Positions 40,901-48,786 of a DNA stretch of 64,000 bases are shown here, one piece after another. The DNA is from Roseicella aerolata. Lineage in GTDB: Bacteria; Pseudomonadota; Alphaproteobacteria; Acetobacterales; Acetobacteraceae. Positions within the stretch are counted from its first letter, which is position 1; every line of letters starts with the position of its first letter. The stretch spans positions 39,433 through 103,432 of the forward strand of contig NZ_JAJAQI010000021.1 in NCBI RefSeq assembly GCF_020523605.1. The letters run 5' to 3'. The notes under the pieces are model-generated. The model did not search any database. It saw nothing but the letters and a program-made list of their open reading frames with translations, and had not been told where the DNA came from. The position numbers were made by a program, and so were the translations under genes.

Positions 40901-41332
40901 TACGTGGACAGCAGCACGGAGCGCCTGCAGGCCCGCCTCCGCGGCTGGGTGGAGGAGCGCTACACCCTGGCCTGCAACGGGCATGAGGTGCCGCTGACCC
41001 GCACCGAGACCGAGGGCGAGTATGTCGGCGGCGTGCGCTTCAAGGCCTGGGACCCGTCCTCCGCCCTGCACCCGACCATCCGGGCGCAGTCGCCGCTGGT
41101 CTTCGACATCTATGACCGCTGGACCGGGCGCAGCCTCGGCGGGCTGACGCACCATGTGGCGCATCCGGGCGGGCGCAATTACGAGACGCTGCCGGTGAAC
41201 GCCAACGAGGCCGAGGCGCGGCGCAGGACGCGCTTCCAGCCCTTCGGCCACACGCCGGGGCCGATGCCGGCACCGAAGGCGATCCCGGCCAAGGAGGCGC
41301 CGCGCTCGCTCGACCTGCGCCGCGCGGGGTGA
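37949..41332 (+). CDS. Transglutaminase-like/DUF2126 protein
   Basis: Large cytoplasmic protein, 1127 residues. An N-terminal bacterial transglutaminase-associated domain (about 1-90) precedes a transglutaminase-like fold with an intact triad Cys180 (GSCRDSAW), His229 (DLHAWAEVYL) and Asp245 (GLDATSG). The remainder is the DUF2126 region (about 300-1110), with LTMGGEPTFIA and GGGNHVVMGGATAADSPFLRRP. Homologues usually sit with genes for an alpha-E domain protein, a circularly permuted ATP-grasp protein and an anthranilate-like protease; none of these is next to it here. The role is unknown, with peptide or amide-bond chemistry inferred. Confidence 0.9.
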   Translation: MPLHVALNHRTSYRYDRAVALGPQTIRLRPAPHARTPILSYALKISPRPHFLNWMQDPQGNHLARVVFPERVTSFEVEVDLVADMATINPFDFFLEPEAETWPFQYDHILDQELAPFRKLEEPGPLLRDFLAAIPRHGQRTVDMLVALNRTVQERISYVVRMEPGVWSPEETLGQGRGSCRDSAWLLVQVLRHLGYAARFVSGYLIQLVADVKPLEGPEGPTTDFTDLHAWAEVYLPGAGWVGLDATSGLMAGEGHIPLAATPEPVSAAPITGLVEKAEAEFGFAMAVTRVRETPRVTKPYTEAQWQDILARGQAVDRALAQGDVRLTMGGEPTFIAADDMDAPEWNTAALGPTKRRYAGRLLRRLAPLWSPGAALQYAMGKHYPGEQLPRWALYSHWRKDGEPVWKDPALLASDEDTDTATAEDAARFARLLAERLQVDPGLVTAAHEDIHYYLWREKRLPPNVAVEDARLRDPLERARLARVFGQGLAAPVGSVLPIRRVIQDGQRRWQSGRWFFRGEHLFLIPGDSPIGFRLPLESLPWMSEEDAARIFEAEADPFAPTGPLPPRQAFERGRSAESGPSDGYRMVSQDPRGGGFGAGHGPAMGAENFRPVPQDLPVVGRSDPGVVRTAMTVEARDGLIHVFFPPLHQAEDWLDLAAAIEATAEETGRKVVLEGYLPPRDDRMLHFSVTPDPGVIEVNIHPASSWPEMVERTGQLYEEARQVGLSAEKFMLDGRHVGTGGGNHVVMGGATAADSPFLRRPDLLKSLVGFWHNHPSLSYLFCGLFIGPTSQHPRVDEARQDALADLEIAFSKVRPGVETPPWMTDRLFRNILADMTGNTHRTEFCIDKMYSPDSSSGRLGLVEYRALEMPPHARMSAAQMLLMRSAIAAFWRTPYDRRLIRWGTRLHDEFMLPHYVEQDFGDVLRELADLGFPLEKDWFASHLEFRFPRIGEVTLRGATLELRHALEPWHVLGEEPGGGGTVRYVDSSTERLQARLRGWVEERYTLACNGHEVPLTRTETEGEYVGGVRFKAWDPSSALHPTIRAQSPLVFDIYDRWTGRSLGGLTHHVAHPGGRNYETLPVNANEAEARRRTRFQPFGHTPGPMPAPKAIPAKEAPRSLDLRRAG

Positions 41333-41334
41333 TG

Positions 41335-41359
41335 CCGGGGAGGGCCCTGCCCTCCCCGG
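41335..41359. terminator. Hairpin between DUF2126 gene and glmS
   Basis: A perfect 11-bp stem (CCGGGGAGGGC / GCCCTCCCCGG) with a 3-base loop starts 3 bases after the transglutaminase gene stop and ends 5 bases from the glmS stop. It can act on both convergent transcripts. No T-run. Confidence 0.55.
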
Positions 41360-41363
41360 ACGC

Positions 41364-43187
41364 CTACTCGACGGTGACGCTCTTCGCCAGGTTCCGCGGC
41401 TGGTCCACATCGGTGCCTTTCAGCACCGCGACGTGGTAGGCCAGCAGTTGCACCGGGATGGCGTAGAGGATGGGGGCGGCGAAGGCACTGGCCTTCGGCA
41501 GCTCGATCACCCGCTCCGCGAAGCGGCTCAGTGGGCCGACGCCATCGGCATCGGTGAAAGCCATGATGCGCCCGCCTCGCGCCGCCGCCTCCTGCAGGTT
41601 ACTCGCCGTCTTCTCGAAGAGCGGCCCGGAGGGGCAGAGGGCGATGACCGGGACATTGCTGTCGATCAGCGCGATCGGCCCGTGCTTCATCTCGCCGGCG
41701 GCATAGCCCTCGGCATGGATGTAGCTGATCTCCTTCAGCTTGAGCGCCCCCTCGAAGGCGATCGGCGTCAGGCTGCCGCGGCCGAGGAAGAGCACGTCCC
41801 GCGCCTTCGCCACCTCGGCGGCCAGCTCGCGGATCTGCGCGTCCTTTTCCAGGATCTCCGCGGCGTGGCTCGGCACTTCCAGCAGCGCCTGGGTCAGGCG
41901 GCCCTCATCCAGCGTGGTCAGCTCCCGCCGCGCCCGGCCGAAGCCGATGGCCAGGCAGGCCATGACCGCGAGCTGGGCGGTGAAGGCCTTGGTGGAGGCA
42001 ACGCCAATCTCGGGCCCCGCGACCGTCAGCACCGCGCCGTCGCTCTCCCGCGCCATGGAGCTCTCGGGGACGTTGACGACCGAGAGGACCTTCTGCCCGC
42101 CCTCCCGCAGCAGGCGGAGCGCCGCCATGGTGTCCGCCGTCTCGCCGGACTGGCTGACCAGGATGGCCGCGCCGCCTTCCTGCAGCGGCGGGTTGCGGTA
42201 GCGAAGCTCGCTGGCCACATCGGCATCCACCGGCAGGCGGGCCAGCTCCTCGATCCAGTAGCGGCCGACCGCGCCGGCCAGGAAGGCGCTGCCGCAGGCG
42301 GAGATGGTCAGCCGCGGCACCCGCCCGGGGTCGAAGGGCAGGCGCGGCAGCCGCACCTCCAGCGTCTTCGGGTCGAGATACTGCCGCAGCGTGTCGCCCA
42401 GCACCGCGGGGTGCTCGTGCAGCTCCTTCTCCATGAAGTGGCGGTAGTTGCCCTTGCCGACCGCGGCACCGGAGACGGCGGTGAGCACCACCTGTCGCTC
42501 GACCGGCTCATGCCGTGCGTCGAAGAACTGCGCGCCCTCCCCGTCCACCACCGCCCAGTCGCCTTCCTCGAGATAGGCGATGCGGCGCGTCAGCGGGGCC
42601 AGGGCCAGGGCGTCGGAGCCGACGAACATCTCGCCCTCCCCGAAGCCGATGGCGAGCGGCGCGCCCTGCCGGGCGCAGAGCAGCAGCTTCGGATAGCCGG
42701 AGAAGATGGCGGCCAGCGCGAAGGCGCCGTGCACCCGCTTCAGCGCGGCGGCGAAGGCGGCCCGGGGATCGAGGCCATTGGCCAGGAAGTCGTCCACCAG
42801 GCGGACGAAGGTCTCGGTGTCCGTCTCGGTCTCGAAGACCGCGCCCTTGGCCTCCAGCTCGGCGCGCAGCTCGGCATGGTTCTCGATGATGCCGTTGTGC
42901 ACCACGCTGACGCGGCGGGTGCTGTGCGGGTGGGCGTTGCGCTCGGTCGGCGCGCCATGGGTCGCCCAGCGGGTATGGCCGATGCCGGTGGTGCCGGGCA
43001 GCGCCTCGCGCTCCAGCACGCCGGCGAGATTGCCGAGCTTGCCCTCGGCGCGGCGGCGCTCGATATGGCCGTTGACCAGCGTGGCGATGCCGGCGCTGTC
43101 ATAGCCGCGATATTCCAGCCGGCGCAGCGCCTCAAGCAGCAGCGGCGCCGCCTCGGCCTTCCCGACAACTCCGACGATGCCGCACAT
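41364..43187 (-). CDS. glmS: Glutamine:fructose-6-phosphate aminotransferase GlmS
   Basis: Makes glucosamine-6-phosphate from fructose-6-phosphate and glutamine, the first step to UDP-GlcNAc. It has 607 residues: the N-terminal nucleophile amidotransferase domain begins MCGIVGVVG (Cys1 after Met removal), with GIGHTRWATHG and HNGIIENH, and two SIS sugar-isomerase domains follow (SACGSAFLAG, VSQSGETADT, and a C-terminal DQPRNLAKSVTVE). The ATG shares a base with the glmU stop (TGATG), so the two are coupled. No glmS ribozyme is expected or seen. Confidence 0.97.
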   Translation of the reverse strand: MCGIVGVVGKAEAAPLLLEALRRLEYRGYDSAGIATLVNGHIERRRAEGKLGNLAGVLEREALPGTTGIGHTRWATHGAPTERNAHPHSTRRVSVVHNGIIENHAELRAELEAKGAVFETETDTETFVRLVDDFLANGLDPRAAFAAALKRVHGAFALAAIFSGYPKLLLCARQGAPLAIGFGEGEMFVGSDALALAPLTRRIAYLEEGDWAVVDGEGAQFFDARHEPVERQVVLTAVSGAAVGKGNYRHFMEKELHEHPAVLGDTLRQYLDPKTLEVRLPRLPFDPGRVPRLTISACGSAFLAGAVGRYWIEELARLPVDADVASELRYRNPPLQEGGAAILVSQSGETADTMAALRLLREGGQKVLSVVNVPESSMARESDGAVLTVAGPEIGVASTKAFTAQLAVMACLAIGFGRARRELTTLDEGRLTQALLEVPSHAAEILEKDAQIRELAAEVAKARDVLFLGRGSLTPIAFEGALKLKEISYIHAEGYAAGEMKHGPIALIDSNVPVIALCPSGPLFEKTASNLQEAAARGGRIMAFTDADGVGPLSRFAERVIELPKASAFAAPILYAIPVQLLAYHVAVLKGTDVDQPRNLAKSVTVE

Positions 43188-44497
43188 CAGTGGGATCCCT
43201 TCTTGCCCTTGAAGCCGCGTCCCGGTTTCGTCGCCTGCCGGCCGCGCGCGATCGCCAGCGCGTCGTCCGGCACATCCTCCGTGATCACGCTGCCGGCCGC
43301 GACCAGCGCGCGATCGCCGACACGCACCGGCGCCACCAGCGCGGTGTCGCTGCCGATGAAGGCGCCGGCGCCGATCTCGGTCCGGTGCTTGTGCACACCG
43401 TCATAGTTGCAGGTGATGGTGCCGGCGCCGATATTCGCCTTCGCGCCCACCGTGACATCGCCGAGATAGGTCAGGTGGTTGGCCTTGGCGCCCTCGGCGA
43501 GTGTCGCCGCCTTCAGCTCGACGAAGTTGCCGACATGCGCCTCGCGTCCCACCTCCGTCCCCGGCCGCAGCCGGGCGAAGGGGCCGATCACGGCGCCGGA
43601 GCGCACCACGCAGCCCTCCAGATGGCTGAAGGCGCGGATCTCCACGCCGTCCTCCACCGTGACGCCCGGGCCGAAGACCACGTTCGGGCCGATGCTGACA
43701 TCCTGGCCGAGCCGCGTATCCCAGGAGAAGAACACGGTCTCCGGCGCGGTCAGCGTCGCGCCGCCCGCCATCGCCGCGGCGCGCAGCCGGGCCTGCATCC
43801 CGGCCTCCAGCTGGGCCAGCTCGGCGCGGCTGTTGGCGCCGGCAAGCTCGGCCTCCGCCGCCTCCTCCGCCGCGACGCGCCGGCCCTCCGCGACGGCAAG
43901 GCCGACGATGTCGGTCAGGTAGTACTCGCCCTTGGCATTGTCGTTGCCGACCGCATCCAGCCAGCGGAAGAGGTCGACGGCGGGGGCGCAGACCACGCCG
44001 GCATTGCACAGGCCGATCGCCCGCTCCGCCTCCGAGGCATCGGCCCATTCCACGATGCGCGCCACATGGCCGGCCGCGTCCTGCACCACGCGGCCATAGC
44101 GCCCGGGATCGGCCGGGCGCATGGCCAGCAGGGCAAGGCCGGCCTCGGTGCGCCGCGCGACCAGCCGCCGGATGGTGGGCACCGTGATCAGCGGATTGTC
44201 GGCGTAGAGGATCGCCACATCGCCGGGAAAGTCGCGCAGCAGCGGCGCGGCCTGCAGCGCGGCGTGGCCGGTCCCCAGCCGCTCCCCCTGCACCACCGTC
44301 GCATGTGGCGCCACGGCTCTCTCCAGCGCCGGCATGCCGGGCCCCACCACCACCACGATCCGGTCGAAGACCTGCTCGCAGGCGCCGAGGAGGTGGTTGA
44401 TCATCGGCCGGCCGGCAACCGGGTGCAGCGCCTTGGGCAGCGCGCTCTTCATGCGGGTCCCGAGACCGGCGGCAAGGATGATGGCAGCGGTGGGCAT
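43187..44497 (-). CDS. glmU: Bifunctional GlcNAc-1-P uridyltransferase/GlcN-1-P acetyltransferase GlmU
   Basis: Makes UDP-GlcNAc for MurA and LpxA. It has 436 residues, slightly shorter than E. coli (456). The N-terminal pyrophosphorylase starts ILAAGLGTRMKSALPKALH, with GTGHA and YADNPL. The C-terminal left-handed beta-helix has repeated hexapeptides ending with GNFVELKAATL, TYLGDVTVG and IGAGTITCNYDG. It is transcribed before glmS and coupled to it. Confidence 0.96.
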   Translation of the reverse strand: MPTAAIILAAGLGTRMKSALPKALHPVAGRPMINHLLGACEQVFDRIVVVVGPGMPALERAVAPHATVVQGERLGTGHAALQAAPLLRDFPGDVAILYADNPLITVPTIRRLVARRTEAGLALLAMRPADPGRYGRVVQDAAGHVARIVEWADASEAERAIGLCNAGVVCAPAVDLFRWLDAVGNDNAKGEYYLTDIVGLAVAEGRRVAAEEAAEAELAGANSRAELAQLEAGMQARLRAAAMAGGATLTAPETVFFSWDTRLGQDVSIGPNVVFGPGVTVEDGVEIRAFSHLEGCVVRSGAVIGPFARLRPGTEVGREAHVGNFVELKAATLAEGAKANHLTYLGDVTVGAKANIGAGTITCNYDGVHKHRTEIGAGAFIGSDTALVAPVRVGDRALVAAGSVITEDVPDDALAIARGRQATKPGRGFKGKKGSH

Positions 44498-44759
44498 GGC
44501 ATCTCCGGTAGTCGGGCGCGGAGGACAGAGGCAAGCGCACCCGCATCAACAAGGATTGCCGGTTGTGACCGGCCTGTCGCAGTGGACGCAAGCACCAAGC
44601 CGTCCATCACCCGTAACGTGCATTGCAGGATGCAGATGGACGCGCCGCGTGTCTCCACACGGAGCAGCAAGGCAGTCGGTGCTGAACGGCATTTGTTGTG
44701 GGTACGGCTCGATGCGCCCCGGGCTTGCCGGCCCGCCGCCTTCTGGCCTAGGCCGGGGC

Positions 44760-45410
44760 ATGCCCCGCCTCGCCGTCTTCGACCTCGATGGCACGCTGGT
44801 CGACAGCGCGCCCGACATCCATGCCGCCCTGGACCGCCTGATGGCGGCGCAGGTCCGCCCGCCCTTCGCCCGGGCGGAGGTGGTCGGGATGATCGGCGAC
44901 GGGGTCCGGGCGCTGGTGCAGCGCGCCTGCGCGGCCCGCGACCTGGCCTTCTCCGAAGCCCTGCTGGCCGGGTTCACCGCCGACTACACCGCCCGGGCGG
45001 CGGAGGAGACGGTGCTGTTCCCTGGCATCGCCGAAGCGCTCGAGGCGCTGCAGGCGGCGGGCTGGGCGCTCGCGGTCTGCACCAACAAGCCGGCGGCGGC
45101 GACCGCGGCGCTGCTCTCGGCGCTCGGCCTCGACGGGCGCTTCGCCGCGGTGGGCGGCGGGGACAGCTTCCCGGTGCGCAAGCCGGATCCGGGCCACCTG
45201 CTGGGGACACTGCGGGCGGCGGGCGGGGAGCCGGGGCAGGCCGTGATGATCGGGGACCACCGGAACGACGTGCTGGCGGCGCGCGGCGCCGGCCTGCCCT
45301 GCCTTTTCGCTGGCTGGGGCTATGGCCCGCCCGCCATGGCGGAAGGCGCCGTCGCCACCGCGGCGACGCCGGCCGCGCTAGTTCCGGCCCTGCGCGATCT
45401 CCTGCCCTGA
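44760..45410 (+). CDS. gph: Phosphoglycolate phosphatase-like HAD hydrolase
   Basis: HAD-superfamily phosphatase, 216 residues from the ATG at 44760. Motif I is FDLDGTLVDS (the two nucleophile/acid Asps), motif II CTNKPAAA, and motif III/IV runs from KPDPGHLL to MIGDHRNDVLAAR. This pattern fits Gph/PgP, which removes 2-phosphoglycolate. The last 33 bases overlap the 3' end of the convergent DUF3108 gene. Confidence 0.88.
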   Translation: MPRLAVFDLDGTLVDSAPDIHAALDRLMAAQVRPPFARAEVVGMIGDGVRALVQRACAARDLAFSEALLAGFTADYTARAAEETVLFPGIAEALEALQAAGWALAVCTNKPAAATAALLSALGLDGRFAAVGGGDSFPVRKPDPGHLLGTLRAAGGEPGQAVMIGDHRNDVLAARGAGLPCLFAGWGYGPPAMAEGAVATAATPAALVPALRDLLP

Positions 45411-46199
45411 GGACAGCGGGGCCACGCCCGCCAGCACCACCCGGACATGCCCGAACCAGCGGGTCGGCACCTCGATCCTGACCGGGATGGGCGGCCGGTC
45501 CGGCAACGGCCGGCCGATCCAGGCGGTCGCGGGCTGCGGTTTCTTCGCCTCCTCCGGGTCGCGGTCCAGGCGGGCGCCGGCGAGCAGGCGGCTCTCGAAG
45601 CCGCAGCGCAGCGCCTCCCCGCCGAAATGGGCATTCTGCGGCAGGCGCTGCACCCCATCGGTCCAGGCGGTGATGTCGGCCCGGCGCCGGCCGTCATAGA
45701 CCGCGGCCCCTCCCTCGCAGCGGCCGGTCAGGGCGACGGTGCGGGTCAGCTTCGCCATGGCGGAGAGGGTATCCATGGTGCCGCGCTGCAGCGCTTCCGG
45801 CACCGGCTCTCGCTCCGGCTCCCGCGGGGGTTCCAGCCGGCGCAGGACCGGCTGGCCGGGCGCCACCCAGTCCATTGCCACCTCCCGCCGGTCGCCGCGC
45901 CAGGTGCCTTCGGCCCGGTAGCGGGCCGGCAGCGGCTCCGCCCCGCGCCAGGCGCCCTCCACCAGCGTCACCTGGTCGCTGCGGGAGAAGACGCCGGCAA
46001 GGCCGGTGGTGCGGGTGCGGGTGGTGACGCGGTAGCGATGGCCCTCGAGGTCCAGGACCGCCTCGACATCCATCACATGCAGGCCGGCGAAGCGCACCTC
46101 GTAGCGCGCAAGCAACGGCTCGGCATGCGCGCCGGGAGACGCCAGAGCGAGGAGCCCGGCGGCGCAGGCGGCCGGGAGAAGCAGCCGGGTCTGGGCCAT
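45378..46199 (-). CDS. DUF3108 domain protein, secreted
   Basis: A 273-residue protein from the ATG at 46199, with an N-terminal signal peptide (hydrophobic LLLPAACAAGLLALASPGAHA, cleavage near AHA-EP). The rest fits the DUF3108 family: ARYEVRFAGLHVMDVEAVL, TTRTRTTGLAG, and a mid-region with PVLRRLEPP. Homologues are predicted periplasmic/outer-membrane-associated beta-rich proteins without known function. The 3' end overlaps gph by 33 bases on the other strand. Confidence 0.85.
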   Translation of the reverse strand: MAQTRLLLPAACAAGLLALASPGAHAEPLLARYEVRFAGLHVMDVEAVLDLEGHRYRVTTRTRTTGLAGVFSRSDQVTLVEGAWRGAEPLPARYRAEGTWRGDRREVAMDWVAPGQPVLRRLEPPREPEREPVPEALQRGTMDTLSAMAKLTRTVALTGRCEGGAAVYDGRRRADITAWTDGVQRLPQNAHFGGEALRCGFESRLLAGARLDRDPEEAKKPQPATAWIGRPLPDRPPIPVRIEVPTRWFGHVRVVLAGVAPLSSGQEIAQGRN

Positions 46200-46263
46200 G
46201 GCGGAGCATATGGGCCGCTGTCGCGGAGCAACAAGCACCGTGATCCCGCATGCGATCCCGCGC

Positions 46264-46292
46264 TTGACACCCCCCGCCCCGGCCCCTATTCC
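46264..46292 (+). promoter_or_regulatory. tRNA-Val promoter
   Basis: A consensus -35, TTGACA, at 46264-46269 is followed after 17 bases by TATTCC (46287-46292), a weak -10. Transcription would start near 46299, just before the tRNA. Confidence 0.6.
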
Positions 46293-46302
46293 CCCGCTCA
46301 CC

Positions 46303-46377
46303 GGGCGCGTAGCTCAGCGGGAGAGCATTCGCTTCACACGCGAAGGGTCACAGGTTCAATCCCTGTCGCGCCCACCA
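46303..46377 (+). tRNA. tRNA-Val (anticodon CAC)
   Basis: A 75-base cloverleaf. The acceptor stem GGGCGCG pairs with CGCGCCC before ACCA; the D-arm is AGCTCAGCGGGAGAGCA; the anticodon arm TTCGC-TTCACAC-GCGAA has anticodon CAC (46335-46337 region), reading GUG valine codons; the T-arm is ACAGGTTCAATCCCTGT. The encoded CCA tail is present. Confidence 0.96.
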
Positions 46378-46458
46378 TCTTCCCCGGTCCAGCGATCGAC
46401 AGGCAAGGATGCTGGCGCCGCCATGCGGTGCCCGGATGGCAGGCGCCGTGCCGTCGCC

Positions 46459-47703
46459 TCACGTCTTCGCCATGGTGCAGGCCCCCTCCGCGATCGGCCG
46501 GAAGGACTTCTCCGCCGAGGTCTCCGCCAGCACCTTGTAGACATCGCCGGGCCCGCGGCTCTCCGCCGGTGACTTCACCAGGAAAAGGTAGGTCGGGTGC
46601 AGCTTGCGCCCGTCCTTCCGGATGCTGCCCGCCCCGAAGCAGTCGTCATCCGTCGGCATGGCCTGCATCGCCGCGATGGTGTCGCGGCCGGAGGCCTTGG
46701 CCTTCGCCACGCCGATCGAGGCCGCGGCCTTCAGGTAGTGCAGCAGCGCGGCATAGTCGCCGGCATGGTTGTGGCAGGGGAAGGTGTTCGGCGGCAACTG
46801 GCCGCGCACCCGGTCCATGAAGGCGCGGGTGCGGGGGTTGAGGTCCCAGTAGAAGGTCTCGGTCTGGGTCAGGCCCTGTGCCGTGGGCAGGCCCAGCGCC
46901 ATGACGCTGTTGATGTAGCCCGTCAGCCCGACGAAGCGCTTGCCGGACTTCATGACCCCGAATTCCTGCGCCTGCTTCACCGCATTCACGAAATCCGTGC
47001 CGGCGCCGAGGAAGGCGATGACCTTCGCGCCGCTCGCCTGCGCCTTCAGCAGGAAGGCGGAGAAATCCGTCGTCTCCGGGAAGGGATAGCTGATGGCGCC
47101 GAGCACCTTGCCGCCCGCGCCCTCCACCGAACGCGTCGTGTCGGCCTGCAGCATGTGGCCGAAGGCGTAGTTGGGCGTGATGAAGAACCAGGTGTCGGAG
47201 CCCAGCTTCACCAGCGGCTCGCCGGTGGCGTGGGACAGGCACCAGGTGTCATAGCTCCAGTGGATCGCGTTGGCGCTGCAATACTCCGAGGTCAGGGCGG
47301 AGGTCGCGGCGGCGCTGTTGATATGCGCCTTGTCCTTGGCCTCGATCACCGGCTTCAGGGCGATCGCGAGCGCCGAGTTGCTGACGCCCAGCACCATGTC
47401 CACCCCCTCCCGGTCGAACCACTGGCGGGCGATGGAGAGGCCGACATCCGACTTGTTCTGGTGGTCGGCGACCAGCAGTTCGACCCCGATATCGGGGTTG
47501 GCCGCGGTGAACTCGCGCACCGCCTGGCGGGCGCAGACCACGCTGGTGGGGCCGGAGATGTCGCGATAGGGGCCGGACATGTCATGCAGCAGGCCGATGC
47601 GGAGCGTCTCCTCCGGCCGGCGGGTCTGGGCATGGACGAGGCGGCTGACGCCCGCAGTGGCGAGCAGCCCGGCGCCGAGCACGGCGCGGCGTTGGATGGT
47701 CAT
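46459..47703 (-). CDS. Periplasmic ABC substrate-binding protein, branched-chain amino acid/urea type
   Basis: Peripla_BP_6-family ligand-binding protein, 414 residues. The N-terminus (RRAVLGAGLLATAGVSRLVHA) is a Tat-like/Sec signal. The mature part has RIGLLHDMSGPYRDISGP, VELLVADHQNKSDVGLSIARQW and NYAFGHMLQADTTRSVEGAGG. This group binds branched-chain amino acids, amides, urea or aromatic acids. No permease or ATPase gene is adjacent, so it may be an orphan or serve a transporter elsewhere. Confidence 0.88.
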   Translation of the reverse strand: MTIQRRAVLGAGLLATAGVSRLVHAQTRRPEETLRIGLLHDMSGPYRDISGPTSVVCARQAVREFTAANPDIGVELLVADHQNKSDVGLSIARQWFDREGVDMVLGVSNSALAIALKPVIEAKDKAHINSAAATSALTSEYCSANAIHWSYDTWCLSHATGEPLVKLGSDTWFFITPNYAFGHMLQADTTRSVEGAGGKVLGAISYPFPETTDFSAFLLKAQASGAKVIAFLGAGTDFVNAVKQAQEFGVMKSGKRFVGLTGYINSVMALGLPTAQGLTQTETFYWDLNPRTRAFMDRVRGQLPPNTFPCHNHAGDYAALLHYLKAAASIGVAKAKASGRDTIAAMQAMPTDDDCFGAGSIRKDGRKLHPTYLFLVKSPAESRGPGDVYKVLAETSAEKSFRPIAEGACTMAKT

Positions 47704-47874
47704 TGGCGTTTCTCCCCTGGCGGGCCCTGCTGACCCGCCCGGAGAAGCCTAGCAGGCTATCGAAACCCCGCGACAGACGGATCGCCCCGGATCCTGGCCA
47801 GGAAGGCGGGGCGCCTGCCGCGCGGGCGGGGACATCCCGGCGCCCTGGGCGCCGGGGATGCCCGCCATCCGCGC

Positions 47875-47978
47875 CTACAGCGGATGGCGTTCAAAACTGA
47901 ACGCCATCCGCTGTAGACCGTTGTCCGTAGAGCAGATTCACGCTGCGGGGCGCTCACGACCCTCCGCAATCTGCTCTA
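47875..47978 (-). repeat. 104-nt double-palindrome repeat, copy C
   Basis: It lies in reverse orientation to the others. On the + strand it has an 18-bp perfect inverted repeat (CTACAGCGGATGGCGTTC / GAACGCCATCCGCTGTAG, loop AAAACT, 47875-47916), then an 11-bp inverted repeat (TAGAGCAGATT / AATCTGCTCTA, 47928-47978) with a 29-base interior that aligns with copy D. Its CTA at 47976-47978 is the TAG stop of the EF-hand gene. Confidence 0.9.
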
Positions 47979-48515
47979 GCCCGGCTGCTGCGGCGCCTGG
48001 TTGCCCTGGCCGCCCGGACCGCGCTGGTGGTGCCGCGGTCGGCGGGGAATCTCGTCCCGCGTCACCGCGCCATCGGCATTCGCATCGAGGGCACGGAAGC
48101 GCGCCTCGGCTGCCGGCCGGACCTCCTCCAGCGTCACCCCGCCGTCGCGGTTGGCGTCCAGCGCGCGGAACATCATGCCGCGCATGCGCTCGCGGTCCGG
48201 GCCGGGACCCTGGCCGGAGGTGCCCTCGGGCCGCATCGCCCCGGCGCCCCAGCGGAGATTGGCCATCTCCTGCTGGCTCATCCTGCCGTCACGGTCCGTA
48301 TCCGCCGCGTTGAAGCGCTGCTGGACGAAGCCCCAGGCTTCCTCCCAGGTCACCCGGCCATCCTTGTTGCCGTCGATCTGGTTGAACATCGCGCCGGGGC
48401 CGCGGTCGCCGCGCGGGCCGGTACCGCCCGGGCCCGGGCCGGGCTGCGCCAGGGCAGGCGCGCCGGCGGCGGCCAGCAGCGCAGCACCCAGCAGCGCCAT
48501 GCGGAATGTGTTCAT
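47976..48515 (-). CDS. EF-hand calcium-binding protein, secreted
   Basis: A 179-residue protein from the ATG at 48515, with AGGAGG 8-9 bases upstream. The signal peptide reads RMALLGAALLAAAGAPALAQ. Four EF-hand-type loops are visible: DGNKDGRVTWEE, DTDRDGRMSQQE, DANRDGGVTLEE and DANADGAVTRDE. Gly/Pro/Gln-rich linkers join them. It is likely periplasmic or exported, and its target is unknown. The TAG stop belongs to the adjoining repeat. Confidence 0.9.
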   Translation of the reverse strand: MNTFRMALLGAALLAAAGAPALAQPGPGPGGTGPRGDRGPGAMFNQIDGNKDGRVTWEEAWGFVQQRFNAADTDRDGRMSQQEMANLRWGAGAMRPEGTSGQGPGPDRERMRGMMFRALDANRDGGVTLEEVRPAAEARFRALDANADGAVTRDEIPRRPRHHQRGPGGQGNQAPQQPG

Positions 48516-48786
48516 CGGCAAATCCTCCTGTCGCGGTCCAACGGGTCCGGCCAGGGAGAGATGCGCCCGGTCTGTAACAGCCGCATGACGGCAGGTCGCC
48601 GGGTCGGTGAGGAAGGGTAACGGCTGCCGGCCGTGCCGGGGCCAGGGAACAGGGTGTTCCGGGGCCGCGCCGGCCTCGGCGCGCCCTGCCCTCCCCCTCG
48701 ACCGAAAGCGGTCCCCCGGGCACCGGCATGGCGGGATGGATGGCGACCTCCGGATGGGTGATGCACCAGGCGGTCGCCAGGGCGGC

